38,826 nt of DNA from Rhodoluna sp. (GTDB lineage Bacteria; Actinomycetota; Actinomycetes; Actinomycetales; Microbacteriaceae). Of the stretch, positions 18,907-26,572 are shown piece by piece. A model generated the notes under the pieces. The model saw nothing but the letters and a program-made list of their open reading frames with translations. It had not been told where the DNA came from and did no database searches. The stretch's first letter is position 1, and every line of letters begins with the position of its first letter. The DNA is taken from positions 1 to 38,826 of the forward strand of contig JAURIU010000006.1 of the NCBI GenBank assembly GCA_030832605.1, in the 5' to 3' direction. Made by a program: the position numbers and the translations under genes.

Positions 18907-21198
18907 ATGAAATCAACTAAGAGCAACAAGGTGCGCGCGCTGTTAGCCGCCGCCACATCGCTAGCCACCGTTATCGGTGTGCTCGTCGCGACTCCCGCCT
19001 CGGCAGTCAGCGTCAACCCGGCCGCAGTTTGCGCCAACGGTTCTTGCACGGTCACCTTCGATCACACGGGCGACTACTACCAATGGACACCGCCGGCGGG
19101 AATCAAAACCCTTTGGTTCGATGTCTTCGGCGCGCAGGGTGGGCGTTCGGGCGGGCTAGGCGGCAAGATCTCGGGCCGCTTCACGAACATCCCAGCTTCA
19201 CTTTTTGTTTATGTTGGCGGGCAGGGTAAGACCGGCTCTGGGCAAACCGGCGGCTTCGGTGGCGGCGGCGCGAGCGGCTCTGGTCACGCTGACGAAGGGT
19301 CGGGCGGAGGGGCCAGCGATCTGCGCTCATCGACGGCGCTAGCCGATCGACTAGTGGTTGCCGGTGGCGGCGGCGGAACCGGAGGCTGGGTTGGCGGCGC
19401 GGGTGGCGCTGGCGGAAGCACGATTGCCAGCGCAGGAACAGCGGGCCAGGGCGGCGCAGGCGGCGGAGCAACCCAAATCGCTGGAGGATCGGCCGGAACC
19501 GGCAGTTCGGCAAACAACGGCACGGCGGGTTCGCTGGGCACTGGTGGCGCAGGCGGTAACGGCTCGGCCGGCGGTGGCGGCGGCGGTGGCGGGGGATACT
19601 TCGGCGGTGGCGGAGCTGGTGGAGACGGCATTCCATCTGGCCTAGACGGCGGCGGAGGCGGTGGCGGCTCATCGTTTGCAAGCATCGCCAGCACCTCGAC
19701 CATTTCGCACGCCAAAGGCGTTCGCACGGGCAACGGCCAAGTTGTGCTCACCTACACCTACGCGCCGGTGGTGACGGCTTTTGCGCCAGCATCCGCTATC
19801 ACAAACGCCAACGCGACGAACTTTGCGCTGAGCTTTAGCCAAGATGTTCAAGGCCTCGAAGCAACCGACTTCACCTTCGCGGGCACAGCGAGCGGATGTC
19901 TGGTCAGCTCGATCAGCGGAGCGAACGCGAGCTACACAGTAGCGGTTTCGAACTGCAGCGACGGCACGGTTTTGCTCAACCTCGCAGCCGACGGGGTATT
20001 CGGCGCGACGACCGGCCCAAACCAGGTGGCAACCTCATCGACCCTAACCATCGACCGCAAAAAGCCGGTGTTCGCAATCACGCCACCGGCGACGCCAACC
20101 AACCTGAGCGTGCTGCCATTCGCCGTGAGCGTCGATGAGCCGGTCACCGGCCTGAGCGCGTCCTCGTTCAGCGTCACAGGCACGTCGTGCGCGATCGGAA
20201 CGGTCACGGGTTCCGGCGCGAGCTATGTGGTCAACGTCACCGGTTGCGCCTCAACGGCCACGGCAACGCTGACCGTCAAGGTCGGTGTGGGAGCAGATGT
20301 GGCGGGTAACGTCGGGCCAGCATCCGCTCTCGCATCGAGTTCGGTGGCTATCGACCGCGTCAGCCCAACGGTGAGCGCGTTTACCAAGTCGACCGCCTCG
20401 CGCAACGACCTGATTGTGTTCGAACTGACCCTGTCTGAAAGCGTGGCTGCGCTGACTAACGACCCGCAAACCTTCACGGTCAGCGGTTCTGGCTGCGTGA
20501 TCACCAAGGTCAGCAGCGTCGCCAACGTCTATTCGATCTGGGTCACCGACTGTGCCGAGGGGGTGAGCGCGAAAGTTGTTCTCGAATCCGGTGCACTGAC
20601 CGACGTGGCCGGTAACACCGGGCCGACTGTCGATGTTTCTTCGCCAACCGTGAAGGTCGACGACCAGTTGCCTCGCGTGACAATCAGCGCGGATGCCCGT
20701 GCCAACGCCTCGGTTAGCCCGAGCTTCACGGTCACCTTCAGCGAGTCGGTTTCGGGGCTAACCCTCGACACCTTCACGCACTCGGGCACGGCCACGGGCT
20801 GCCGATTCACGCTCACCGAGTTGAGCGCCGGAGTCAGTTTCAGGGTTGCAACCAGCGGATGCTCGGTCGGAACCGTCTCGCTCGGCATTCCACCCTCGTC
20901 GGTAACCGACCCTGGCGGCAACCTCGGCCCGACCACCGGAATCGATTCGGCTTCGGTGATCATCGACGCGGCGAGCGGCAGCACCACGACCGGTGGCGGC
21001 ATGGCGCGGCCTCGTGTAATCGCGAAAGAAGGCACCACAACTCGCGGTGCGTCTTCGATGAAGGCGGTTTCGTTCGGGGTTGCCAAAGCGTTCAAAAACG
21101 CGGATGTCGGGTTGGCTGCAATCGCAGCCACCTCGGCGGCCCTGATGCTCGGGCGTTCGCTGGCTGCTTCGAAAAAGCTAGCGGTTACTCGAAAATAA
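18907..21198 (+). CDS. secreted glycine-rich protein with four Ig-like repeats and C-terminal anchor
   Basis: A 763-residue surface protein. A signal peptide covers residues 1-33 (ending TPASA-VS). Residues about 45-285 form a glycine-rich domain with FDVFGAQGGRSGG, SASDLRSS-like and VVAGGGGG, resembling the glycine-rich domain also found next to ALK-type receptors. Four repeats of about 100 residues follow (about 287-386, 387-486, 487-588, 589-685). Each has a pattern like FSQDVQGL or FSESVSGL, a pair of cysteines about 20 residues apart, and an end like (T)DVAGNxGP...VxID. These match bacterial Ig-like adhesin modules. A hydrophobic helix (about 737-757) and a basic tail anchor the C-terminus; no LPXTG sorting motif is seen. 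Adhesion or cell-surface matrix is the likely role. The last 14 nt overlap the convergent purU. Confidence 0.75.
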   Translation: MKSTKSNKVRALLAAATSLATVIGVLVATPASAVSVNPAAVCANGSCTVTFDHTGDYYQWTPPAGIKTLWFDVFGAQGGRSGGLGGKISGRFTNIPASLFVYVGGQGKTGSGQTGGFGGGGASGSGHADEGSGGGASDLRSSTALADRLVVAGGGGGTGGWVGGAGGAGGSTIASAGTAGQGGAGGGATQIAGGSAGTGSSANNGTAGSLGTGGAGGNGSAGGGGGGGGGYFGGGGAGGDGIPSGLDGGGGGGGSSFASIASTSTISHAKGVRTGNGQVVLTYTYAPVVTAFAPASAITNANATNFALSFSQDVQGLEATDFTFAGTASGCLVSSISGANASYTVAVSNCSDGTVLLNLAADGVFGATTGPNQVATSSTLTIDRKKPVFAITPPATPTNLSVLPFAVSVDEPVTGLSASSFSVTGTSCAIGTVTGSGASYVVNVTGCASTATATLTVKVGVGADVAGNVGPASALASSSVAIDRVSPTVSAFTKSTASRNDLIVFELTLSESVAALTNDPQTFTVSGSGCVITKVSSVANVYSIWVTDCAEGVSAKVVLESGALTDVAGNTGPTVDVSSPTVKVDDQLPRVTISADARANASVSPSFTVTFSESVSGLTLDTFTHSGTATGCRFTLTELSAGVSFRVATSGCSVGTVSLGIPPSSVTDPGGNLGPTTGIDSASVIIDAASGSTTTGGGMARPRVIAKEGTTTRGASSMKAVSFGVAKAFKNADVGLAAIAATSAALMLGRSLAASKKLAVTRK

Positions 21199-22042
21199 TG
21201 GTGCGGTCGCCATCGAGCAGAACTCGGTGTTCGGCGAACCAGCGCATGGCTTGAACCAGCGTCTTCGATTCAACATCTTGACCGATTGAAACGAGACGCT
21301 TCTTCGAGTCGCTGTGGGTTACACGAACCACGTTCTGCTCGATGATCGGCCCCTCGTCGAGGTCGGCGGTAACAAAGTGGGCGGTTGCACCGATCAGCTT
21401 CACGCCTCGAGCGTGAGCCTGGGCATAGGGGTTAGCGCCCTTGAAGCCCGGCAAGAACGAATGGTGAATGTTGATGATTCGACCCTCGGACTCAGCTACA
21501 AACTCGGGTGACAGCACCTGCATGAAGCGGGCGAGCACGATGAGCTCGATTCCGGCGGCGTGAATGTAGTCGCGCAACATGTGCTCGAACGCGGCCTTGC
21601 TGCCAGCATCCGTGATTGCATGGGTCTCAAACTTCACGTCATAGAACGCCGCGAGCTCGGCCAGGTCTGGATGGTTACTAAAAACCGCTGGAATCTCGAT
21701 CGGCAACTGGCTCGCACGCTGGCGAAAGAGAATGTCGTTGAGGCAGTGGGCCGACTTCGAAACCAGAACCAGGGTGCGAACCTTGCGGCCAACCTCGTCG
21801 AGGTGCCAGGTCATGCCGTAGTGGTCGATTACCGGCTGAAGCTCTGCCACGAAAGCTTCGCGAGAAACGCTCGATTCGATCTGCAGGCGAATGAAGAATC
21901 GACCGGTGTCTTCTGAAGAAAATTGCTGCGATTCGGTGATGTTTCCGGCCGCGGCCACCACCGCGCCAGAGATCGCGTGCACGATTCCGGGCTGGTCGTC
22001 GCAAACCAACGTAAGCACCCAGTGTTTTGCTTCAGAAGTCAT
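21185..22042 (-). CDS. purU: formyltetrahydrofolate deformylase
   Basis: A 285-residue enzyme that hydrolyses 10-formyl-THF to THF and formate, balancing the C1 pool. The N-terminal ACT domain (about 1-85) starts WVLTLVCDDQPGIVHAISG and is probably the glycine/methionine sensor known in this family. The C-terminal hydrolase domain has VLVSKSAHCLNDIL, IVLARFMQVLSPEF and the active-site Asn-His in INIHHSFLPGFKGANPY with Asp in ADLDEGPIIEQ. The frame extends upstream to 22162, but ATG 22042 is chosen because it starts the conserved domain at once and sits 7 nt behind a TAGACT box. Its 3' end overlaps the convergent surface-protein gene by 14 nt. Confidence 0.93.
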   Translation of the reverse strand: MTSEAKHWVLTLVCDDQPGIVHAISGAVVAAAGNITESQQFSSEDTGRFFIRLQIESSVSREAFVAELQPVIDHYGMTWHLDEVGRKVRTLVLVSKSAHCLNDILFRQRASQLPIEIPAVFSNHPDLAELAAFYDVKFETHAITDAGSKAAFEHMLRDYIHAAGIELIVLARFMQVLSPEFVAESEGRIINIHHSFLPGFKGANPYAQAHARGVKLIGATAHFVTADLDEGPIIEQNVVRVTHSDSKKRLVSIGQDVESKTLVQAMRWFAEHRVLLDGDRTIIFE

Positions 22043-22049
22043 AGGGTCA

Positions 22050-22055
22050 AGTCTA
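22050..22055 (-). promoter_or_regulatory. -10 box (TAGACT) of a leaderless purU promoter
   Basis: On the minus strand TAGACT is followed by 7 nt and ATG 22042. Only 8 bp separate it from the glyA -10 box on the other strand. Confidence 0.55.
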
Positions 22056-22063
22056 TTCGGGGT

Positions 22064-22069
22064 TAGAAT
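22064..22069 (+). promoter_or_regulatory. putative -10 box (TAGAAT) for glyA-folD
   Basis: TAGAAT would start transcription near 22076, at the first bases of the ZTP aptamer, which fits a riboswitch leader beginning right at the transcript start. Confidence 0.5.
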
Positions 22070-22077
22070 TACGTCAT

Positions 22078-22150
22078 CGCAACTGGCGCTAAAGATGGGT
22101 ATCCATCGGGGAGCGATAGGCATTTTTGGTCGTGCGCCTGGGCCAACATA
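22078..22150 (+). ncRNA. ZTP (pfl motif) riboswitch upstream of glyA-folD
   Basis: The leader contains the conserved pieces of the ZTP/ZMP-sensing riboswitch in the right order: ACTGGCG (22082-22088), a small hairpin GATGG-GTAT-CCATC, the block CGGGGAGCG right after it, a variable linker, and the closing block CGCCTGGGC (22135-22143). The class senses the purine intermediate AICAR monophosphate or triphosphate, which builds up when 10-formyl-THF is short, and switches on C1-folate genes. Its position in front of glyA and folD is the classic context. The SD TAGGAG (22174-22179) lies about 30 nt after the aptamer. No intrinsic terminator is seen before the ATG, so control is probably at translation. 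Confidence 0.85.
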
Positions 22151-22186
22151 TACGCCGTGCACTGCAACACTCTTAGGAGCCCCGAC

Positions 22187-23467
22187 ATGTCAAAACTGCC
22201 ATCGACTTTCAACCAGCCGTTGAGCGAAACCGACCCAGAGATCGCAGCCGTTCTAGAGGCCGAACTCGACCGCCAGCGTCACACCCTCGAAATGATCGCG
22301 TCTGAAAACTTTGTCAGCCGCGGCGTGCTCGAGGCGCAAGGTTCGGTGCTCACCAACAAATACGCCGAAGGTTACCCGGGCAAGCGCTACTACGGTGGCT
22401 GCGAGGCCGTCGACGTCGCCGAAAACCTAGCCCGCGACCGCGCGAAGGCGCTGTTCGGTGCCGAGCACGCCAACGTGCAGCCACACTCGGGTGCGAGCGC
22501 GAACGCCGCTGTGCTTATGGCGCTGGCAAACCCTGGCGACCGCATCCTCGGTCTTGAACTTGCGCACGGTGGTCACCTCACCCACGGCATGCGCCTGAAC
22601 TTCTCGGGCAAGATGTACGAAGCTCACGCCTACGGTCTGAACCCAGAGACCTTCTTGATCGACATGGACATCGTTCGCCAACGTGCCCACGAGGTGAAGC
22701 CTCACGTTTTGATTGCCGGATGGTCGGCATACAGCCGTCACCTAGACTTCGCCGAGTTCCGCAAGATTGCCGACGAGGTAGGAGCCAAGCTTTGGGTCGA
22801 CATGGCTCACTTTGCCGGTCTGGTTGCCGCCGGCCTGCACCCAAGCCCGGTGCCATACGCCGACGTGATTTCGACCACCGTTCACAAGACTCTGGCCGGC
22901 CCTCGTTCGGGTCTGATTCTCTGCCGCGAAGAGTATGCCAAGAAGATCGATTCATCGGTGTTCCCTGGCCAGCAGGGTGGCCCGCTAATGCACGTGGTTG
23001 CCGCCAAGGCAGTTGCCTTCAAGGCAGCAATGCAGCCAGAGTTCAAAGACCGCCAGCAGCGCACTCTCGATGGCGCTCGTTTGATTGCCGAGCGTTTGAC
23101 CCAGGCGGATGCCCGTGCCAACGGCGTTCAGGTGCTAACCGGAGGCACCGAGGTTCACCTCGTTCTGGTTGACCTGCGCAACGCTCCGATCGACGGCAAG
23201 ACCGCCGAAGACCTACTGCATGAAGTTGGCATCACCGTCAACCGCAACTCGGTGCCGAACGACCCTCGCCCACCAATGGTGACCTCGGGTGTTCGCATCG
23301 GAACCCCAGCCCTCGCCACCCGTGGCTTTGGGCAGGCCGAGTTCACCGAGGTTGCAGACATCATCGCTCACGTGTTGATGCCGAACCCAGATGTTGCAGC
23401 CCTTCAGGCTCGAGTTCGCGCTCTTACCGAGGCTTACCCGCTTTACGACGGCCTCGAGAACTGGTAG
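22187..23467 (+). CDS. glyA: serine hydroxymethyltransferase
   Basis: A 426-residue PLP enzyme that converts serine and THF to glycine and 5,10-methylene-THF, the main source of C1 units. Visible landmarks are [52 protein letters not shown], the PLP Asp-His segment [14 protein letters not shown], and the PLP lysine Lys234 in [13 protein letters not shown]. The frame is open from 22157, but ATG 22187 has a ribosome binding site (TAGGAG) and gives the usual N-terminus [12 protein letters not shown]. folD starts 4 nt after the stop, forming an operon under the ZTP riboswitch. Confidence 0.96.
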   Translation: MSKLPSTFNQPLSETDPEIAAVLEAELDRQRHTLEMIASENFVSRGVLEAQGSVLTNKYAEGYPGKRYYGGCEAVDVAENLARDRAKALFGAEHANVQPHSGASANAAVLMALANPGDRILGLELAHGGHLTHGMRLNFSGKMYEAHAYGLNPETFLIDMDIVRQRAHEVKPHVLIAGWSAYSRHLDFAEFRKIADEVGAKLWVDMAHFAGLVAAGLHPSPVPYADVISTTVHKTLAGPRSGLILCREEYAKKIDSSVFPGQQGGPLMHVVAAKAVAFKAAMQPEFKDRQQRTLDGARLIAERLTQADARANGVQVLTGGTEVHLVLVDLRNAPIDGKTAEDLLHEVGITVNRNSVPNDPRPPMVTSGVRIGTPALATRGFGQAEFTEVADIIAHVLMPNPDVAALQARVRALTEAYPLYDGLENW

Positions 23468-23471
23468 TCGA

Positions 23472-24341
23472 ATGACTGCGGTCAAGCTAGACGGCCTGGC
23501 AACGGCCAATGCCATCAAGGCAGAACTAACCGAACGCGTCATTGCACTCAAGCAGCGCGGCATCACTCCGGGGCTCGGCACTCTGCTGGTTGGCGACGAC
23601 CCTGGTTCACACATCTACGTAGGCGGCAAACACCGCGACTGCGCAGAGGTTGGTGTGCACAGCGTGCGCATCGATTTGCCTGCTTCGGCGTCTAGCGCTG
23701 ATGTGCGGGCGGCCATCCGTGATTTGAATTCGGCCAGTGACGTTACCGGCTACATCGTTCAGCTGCCGTTGCCGTTTGGCATTGACACCAACGAGATGCT
23801 CGAGCTGATGGACCCTGCGAAAGATGCCGACGGTCTGCACCCAACCAACCTTGGTCGCCTTGTGCTTGGCGTTTCGAGTGAGCTGACCTCGCCGCTGCCT
23901 TGCACCCCGGCCGGAATTGTCGAGCTGCTGCGTCGCTACGACGTGCCAACTCGCGGCGCCGAGGTTGCCGTTATCGGTCGTGGCGTTACCGTCGGTCGCC
24001 CGCTCGGTCTGCTGATGACTCGCAAGGGAATCGACTCGACCGTCACACTATTGCACTCGGCTTCGCTCGACATCGAGGCGGCCGTGCGTCGTGCCGACAT
24101 CGTGGTTGCCGCAGTTGGAGTGCCACACTTTGTTCGCCCAGAGTGGGTCAAACCGGGTGCCGCCGTTCTAGACGTTGGCATCACTCGTGTTGAAGGTCCA
24201 GAAGGCGCAAAACAGGTCGGCGATGTCGACCCGGCGGTTGCCGAGGTTGCCGACTACTTCTCACCAAACCCTGGTGGAGTCGGCCCAATGACCCGCGCAA
24301 TGCTTATCAAAAACGTGGTCGACACGGCTACTAGGGGCTAA
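23472..24341 (+). CDS. folD: methylenetetrahydrofolate dehydrogenase / cyclohydrolase
   Basis: A 289-residue bifunctional enzyme that oxidises 5,10-methylene-THF and hydrolyses the product to 10-formyl-THF for purine and formyl-Met-tRNA synthesis. Motifs are [16 protein letters not shown] with catalytic Lys53, [34 protein letters not shown], the NADP loop [13 protein letters not shown] and [16 protein letters not shown]. The frame opens at 23391 inside glyA, but ATG 23472 gives the normal N-terminus and length and lies 4 nt after the glyA stop. Together with GlyA it produces the formyl donor used by PurN and PurH. Confidence 0.95.
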   Translation: MTAVKLDGLATANAIKAELTERVIALKQRGITPGLGTLLVGDDPGSHIYVGGKHRDCAEVGVHSVRIDLPASASSADVRAAIRDLNSASDVTGYIVQLPLPFGIDTNEMLELMDPAKDADGLHPTNLGRLVLGVSSELTSPLPCTPAGIVELLRRYDVPTRGAEVAVIGRGVTVGRPLGLLMTRKGIDSTVTLLHSASLDIEAAVRRADIVVAAVGVPHFVRPEWVKPGAAVLDVGITRVEGPEGAKQVGDVDPAVAEVADYFSPNPGGVGPMTRAMLIKNVVDTATRG

Positions 24342-24378
24342 TCGAGTTGAATCCGATCGCGCAGATTGGGTAGCGGCT

Positions 24379-25230
24379 CTAGAACTTCGAGCGAATAGCC
24401 CAAAGGTCAGGGAACACCGACCTGAACAGCGTCGAAGCTAGGTAGTCGACTCCAAGCGAGCCGCCCGTACCAGCCTTGCGACCGATCGTGCGCTCAACCA
24501 TCTTCACGTGACGGTATCTCCACTCTTGCAAACCCTCGTCGAGGTCGACCAAGCGCTCACACACCGCAGCCGCGTCGGCGTCGGTTCGATGAATGTCGAG
24601 TAGTACCGCCTGAACTTCTTCGTTCGGCGACCAGGCAGTCGTGACATCCCTGTTCAAAGCGGATGCTGGCAGCTTGTCGGTGCGAGTGGCTAGGTAGGCG
24701 AGTGTGCTGTCCCACAGCGAAGGTCTCTTCATCGCGGCCTCAACCCGAGAACGAGCCGGCGAACCATAGATCAGGTGCTCGGCCATGCCCATGCCGCTGC
24801 CCGCCGGAGCCCCATCGCCAGCCTTGTCGCGACGGCCGAGAACGGCCTCGAATTCGCGAAACTGAGCCGACTGAAAACCGCTGGATGACTGCAAGAAACC
24901 CCTGAACGAGTTGAACTGCAGCGGCGTCATGGTTTCGAGAATGTCGATTTGGGCAACGCAGGTTTTCATGATGGTGCGCATGCGGCCGAGCAACCCGAGC
25001 GAGCGGTGAGTGTCGCCTGCGGTGAGCGACGACTGCAGTGCGGAGGCCTCATGCAGCAACTGCTTGAACCACAACTCGTAGGTTTGGTGAATCACAATAA
25101 AGAGCATCTCGTCGTGCTCGGGGCCGTCAGACACGGGCTGCTGCAACTCGAGCAGTTCATCCACTTTCAAATACGAAATGTAGGTGAGCGCCTTTTCGTG
25201 GTTAGCCGGGCCGTTTTCGTTGCCGCTCAT
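24379..25230 (-). CDS. kynA: tryptophan 2,3-dioxygenase
   Basis: A 283-residue heme enzyme that opens the indole ring of L-tryptophan with O2 to give N-formylkynurenine. The family segments MLFIVIHQTYELWFKQLLHE near the N-terminus (substrate-binding His, Tyr and Phe), FNSFRGFLQSSSGFQSAQFR, and RYRHVKMVERTIGRKAGTGG near the C-terminus (heme-ligand His241 and substrate loop) are all present, and the length is normal for bacteria. ATG 25230 overlaps the stop codon of kynU by 4 nt (ATGA), so the two genes are translationally coupled. A formamidase for the next step is not in the window. Confidence 0.95.
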   Translation of the reverse strand: MSGNENGPANHEKALTYISYLKVDELLELQQPVSDGPEHDEMLFIVIHQTYELWFKQLLHEASALQSSLTAGDTHRSLGLLGRMRTIMKTCVAQIDILETMTPLQFNSFRGFLQSSSGFQSAQFREFEAVLGRRDKAGDGAPAGSGMGMAEHLIYGSPARSRVEAAMKRPSLWDSTLAYLATRTDKLPASALNRDVTTAWSPNEEVQAVLLDIHRTDADAAAVCERLVDLDEGLQEWRYRHVKMVERTIGRKAGTGGSLGVDYLASTLFRSVFPDLWAIRSKF

Positions 25231-26522
25231 GTGACTCTGCTTCCGTTGTCTTCGATGTTCAGGTAGTCGCCGCTGGCCACTAGGTCGCGCATTCGAGCCA
25301 TGCCGTCGAAAACCTCGACGAACGAGGTTGGCAGCGGGGCGATGGCCAGGCGAATGGAGTTAGGCGTGCGGTAGTCGGGAATCACGTTCGCCAGCTTGCG
25401 CATGCCTGCCGCGATGGCCTTGGCGTCTGGGTGGCCGACGGTGATGTGGCCGCCACGTTTACTCGACTCGCGCGGAGTGAGCAGGGTGAAGCCGAGCGGT
25501 GCCAGCCACGCGTCGAACAGGGCAACCATCATGTCGGTGCCGACGGCTGCCTTGTGAGCAATCGCACGGATGCCCGCCTGCTCGATCATCTCGAAGCTGG
25601 CTTGCACGCCCCGAATGCCGATGATGCTCGGGCTGGCGATTTGAAACCGGCGCATCTGGTTGCTCGGCTCGAAGAACGGCCCCATTTCGAACTGCTTGTC
25701 TTGGGCGAACCAGCCTTGAATCGGCACGCGCAATTCCTCTTGGATGCTCTTAGCAACGTATAGCCAAGCCGGCGAACCAGGCCCGGCGTTGCCGTATTTG
25801 TAGGTGCAACCAATCGCGAGGTCGACGCCGTTGGCATCGAAGTCGAGTTCGATTGCGCCCGCTGCGTGGCTGGCATCCCAGACCACAAGCGTGCCGTTCG
25901 CGCGACACAGGTCGGTGATTGCCTTGATGTTAGGGCGTGATCCCGAACGGTAGTGAATAGCTTGCAGTGTTACCAGCGCAACGTCGTCGTTCAGGTGCGG
26001 GGCAAGCGCCTCAGCGGTGATGAGCTCGTTCTCGCAGTCGATGGCAACCGAGCCGGGCCCGCCACTGCCGTCGTTGTCGAGGGTGACCAGGTTTAGACCG
26101 TGCGCTTCGGCGATGCCGGCCAAAATGTAGCGATCGGTCGGAAAGTTTGCCGCATCGATGATCACGGTCTTGCGATCAGGACGAGCCTGAATGGCAGCGC
26201 TGCAAAGTTGGTAGAAGTTCACTGAGGTGGTGTCACAGACAAGTGTTTGACCGGATGCTGCACCGAGCACTGCGCGACCGAGCAGGTCACCGGCGGTAGT
26301 TGCCTCGTCGATCCAGTGGGCCCAGCCATTGACCAGTTCGCGACCCCACTCGTTGGTTACAAAATTGGCCACGCGTTCGACGGTTGCTTTTGGCAGGCGA
26401 CCGAGAGAGTTGCCATCTAGGTAACAGAGATCAGGGTCGGTGATGACGAACTGCTCGCGATAGTGCGCAAGCGGGTCGGCCGCATCGAGCGCCTCGGCAA
26501 AAGCGCGTTCGGTTGGCTGCAC
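25227..26522 (-). CDS. kynU: kynureninase
   Basis: A 431-residue PLP enzyme (fold type I) that cleaves kynurenine to anthranilate and alanine. Landmarks are CYLDGNSLGRLPK, the phosphate-binding CDTTSVNFYQL, the PLP-ring Asp216 in VVWDASHAAGA and the Schiff-base lysine Lys242 in CTYKYGNAGPGSPAWL. The start is GTG 26522, preceded by a purine-rich GAAGAAGAGAGAG that can serve as ribosome binding site. A TAGGCT box at 26556-26561 probably gives it its own promoter, 50 nt after the ABC exporter gene. With kynA it forms a tryptophan-to-anthranilate module. Confidence 0.95.
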   Translation of the reverse strand: MQPTERAFAEALDAADPLAHYREQFVITDPDLCYLDGNSLGRLPKATVERVANFVTNEWGRELVNGWAHWIDEATTAGDLLGRAVLGAASGQTLVCDTTSVNFYQLCSAAIQARPDRKTVIIDAANFPTDRYILAGIAEAHGLNLVTLDNDGSGGPGSVAIDCENELITAEALAPHLNDDVALVTLQAIHYRSGSRPNIKAITDLCRANGTLVVWDASHAAGAIELDFDANGVDLAIGCTYKYGNAGPGSPAWLYVAKSIQEELRVPIQGWFAQDKQFEMGPFFEPSNQMRRFQIASPSIIGIRGVQASFEMIEQAGIRAIAHKAAVGTDMMVALFDAWLAPLGFTLLTPRESSKRGGHITVGHPDAKAIAAGMRKLANVIPDYRTPNSIRLAIAPLPTSFVEVFDGMARMRDLVASGDYLNIEDNGSRVT

Positions 26523-26555
26523 TTGTCTCTCTCTTCTTCGAAAGGTTTCGGCTTC

Positions 26556-26561
26556 AGCCTA
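26556..26561 (-). promoter_or_regulatory. putative -10 box (TAGGCT) for kynU-kynA
   Basis: Minus-strand TAGGCT in the 50-nt gap between the ABC exporter and kynU. It would give a leader of about 27 nt carrying the purine-rich ribosome binding site. Confidence 0.4.
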
Positions 26562-26572
26562 GTGCGATTGCG

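Noticed and set aside
19200-19680. Dense short repeats that could suggest a CRISPR or satellite array
   Set aside because: They are in-frame glycine codons of the surface protein, without regular repeat-spacer periodicity.
19284-19751. Minus-strand proline-rich frame opposite the glycine-rich domain
   Set aside because: Proline runs are simply the complement of GGC/GGT glycine codons on the other strand.
22043-22162. 40-codon N-terminal extension of purU
   Set aside because: It crosses the divergent promoters and the ZTP aptamer; ATG 22042 has the leaderless signal and starts the ACT domain.
23391-23471. Upstream start of folD inside glyA
   Set aside because: The extension is a glyA shadow; ATG 23472 gives the family length and N-terminus.
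24342-24378. Possible terminator between convergent folD and kynA
   Set aside because: Only short imperfect pairings (around CCGATCGCGC) and no T-run could be found.
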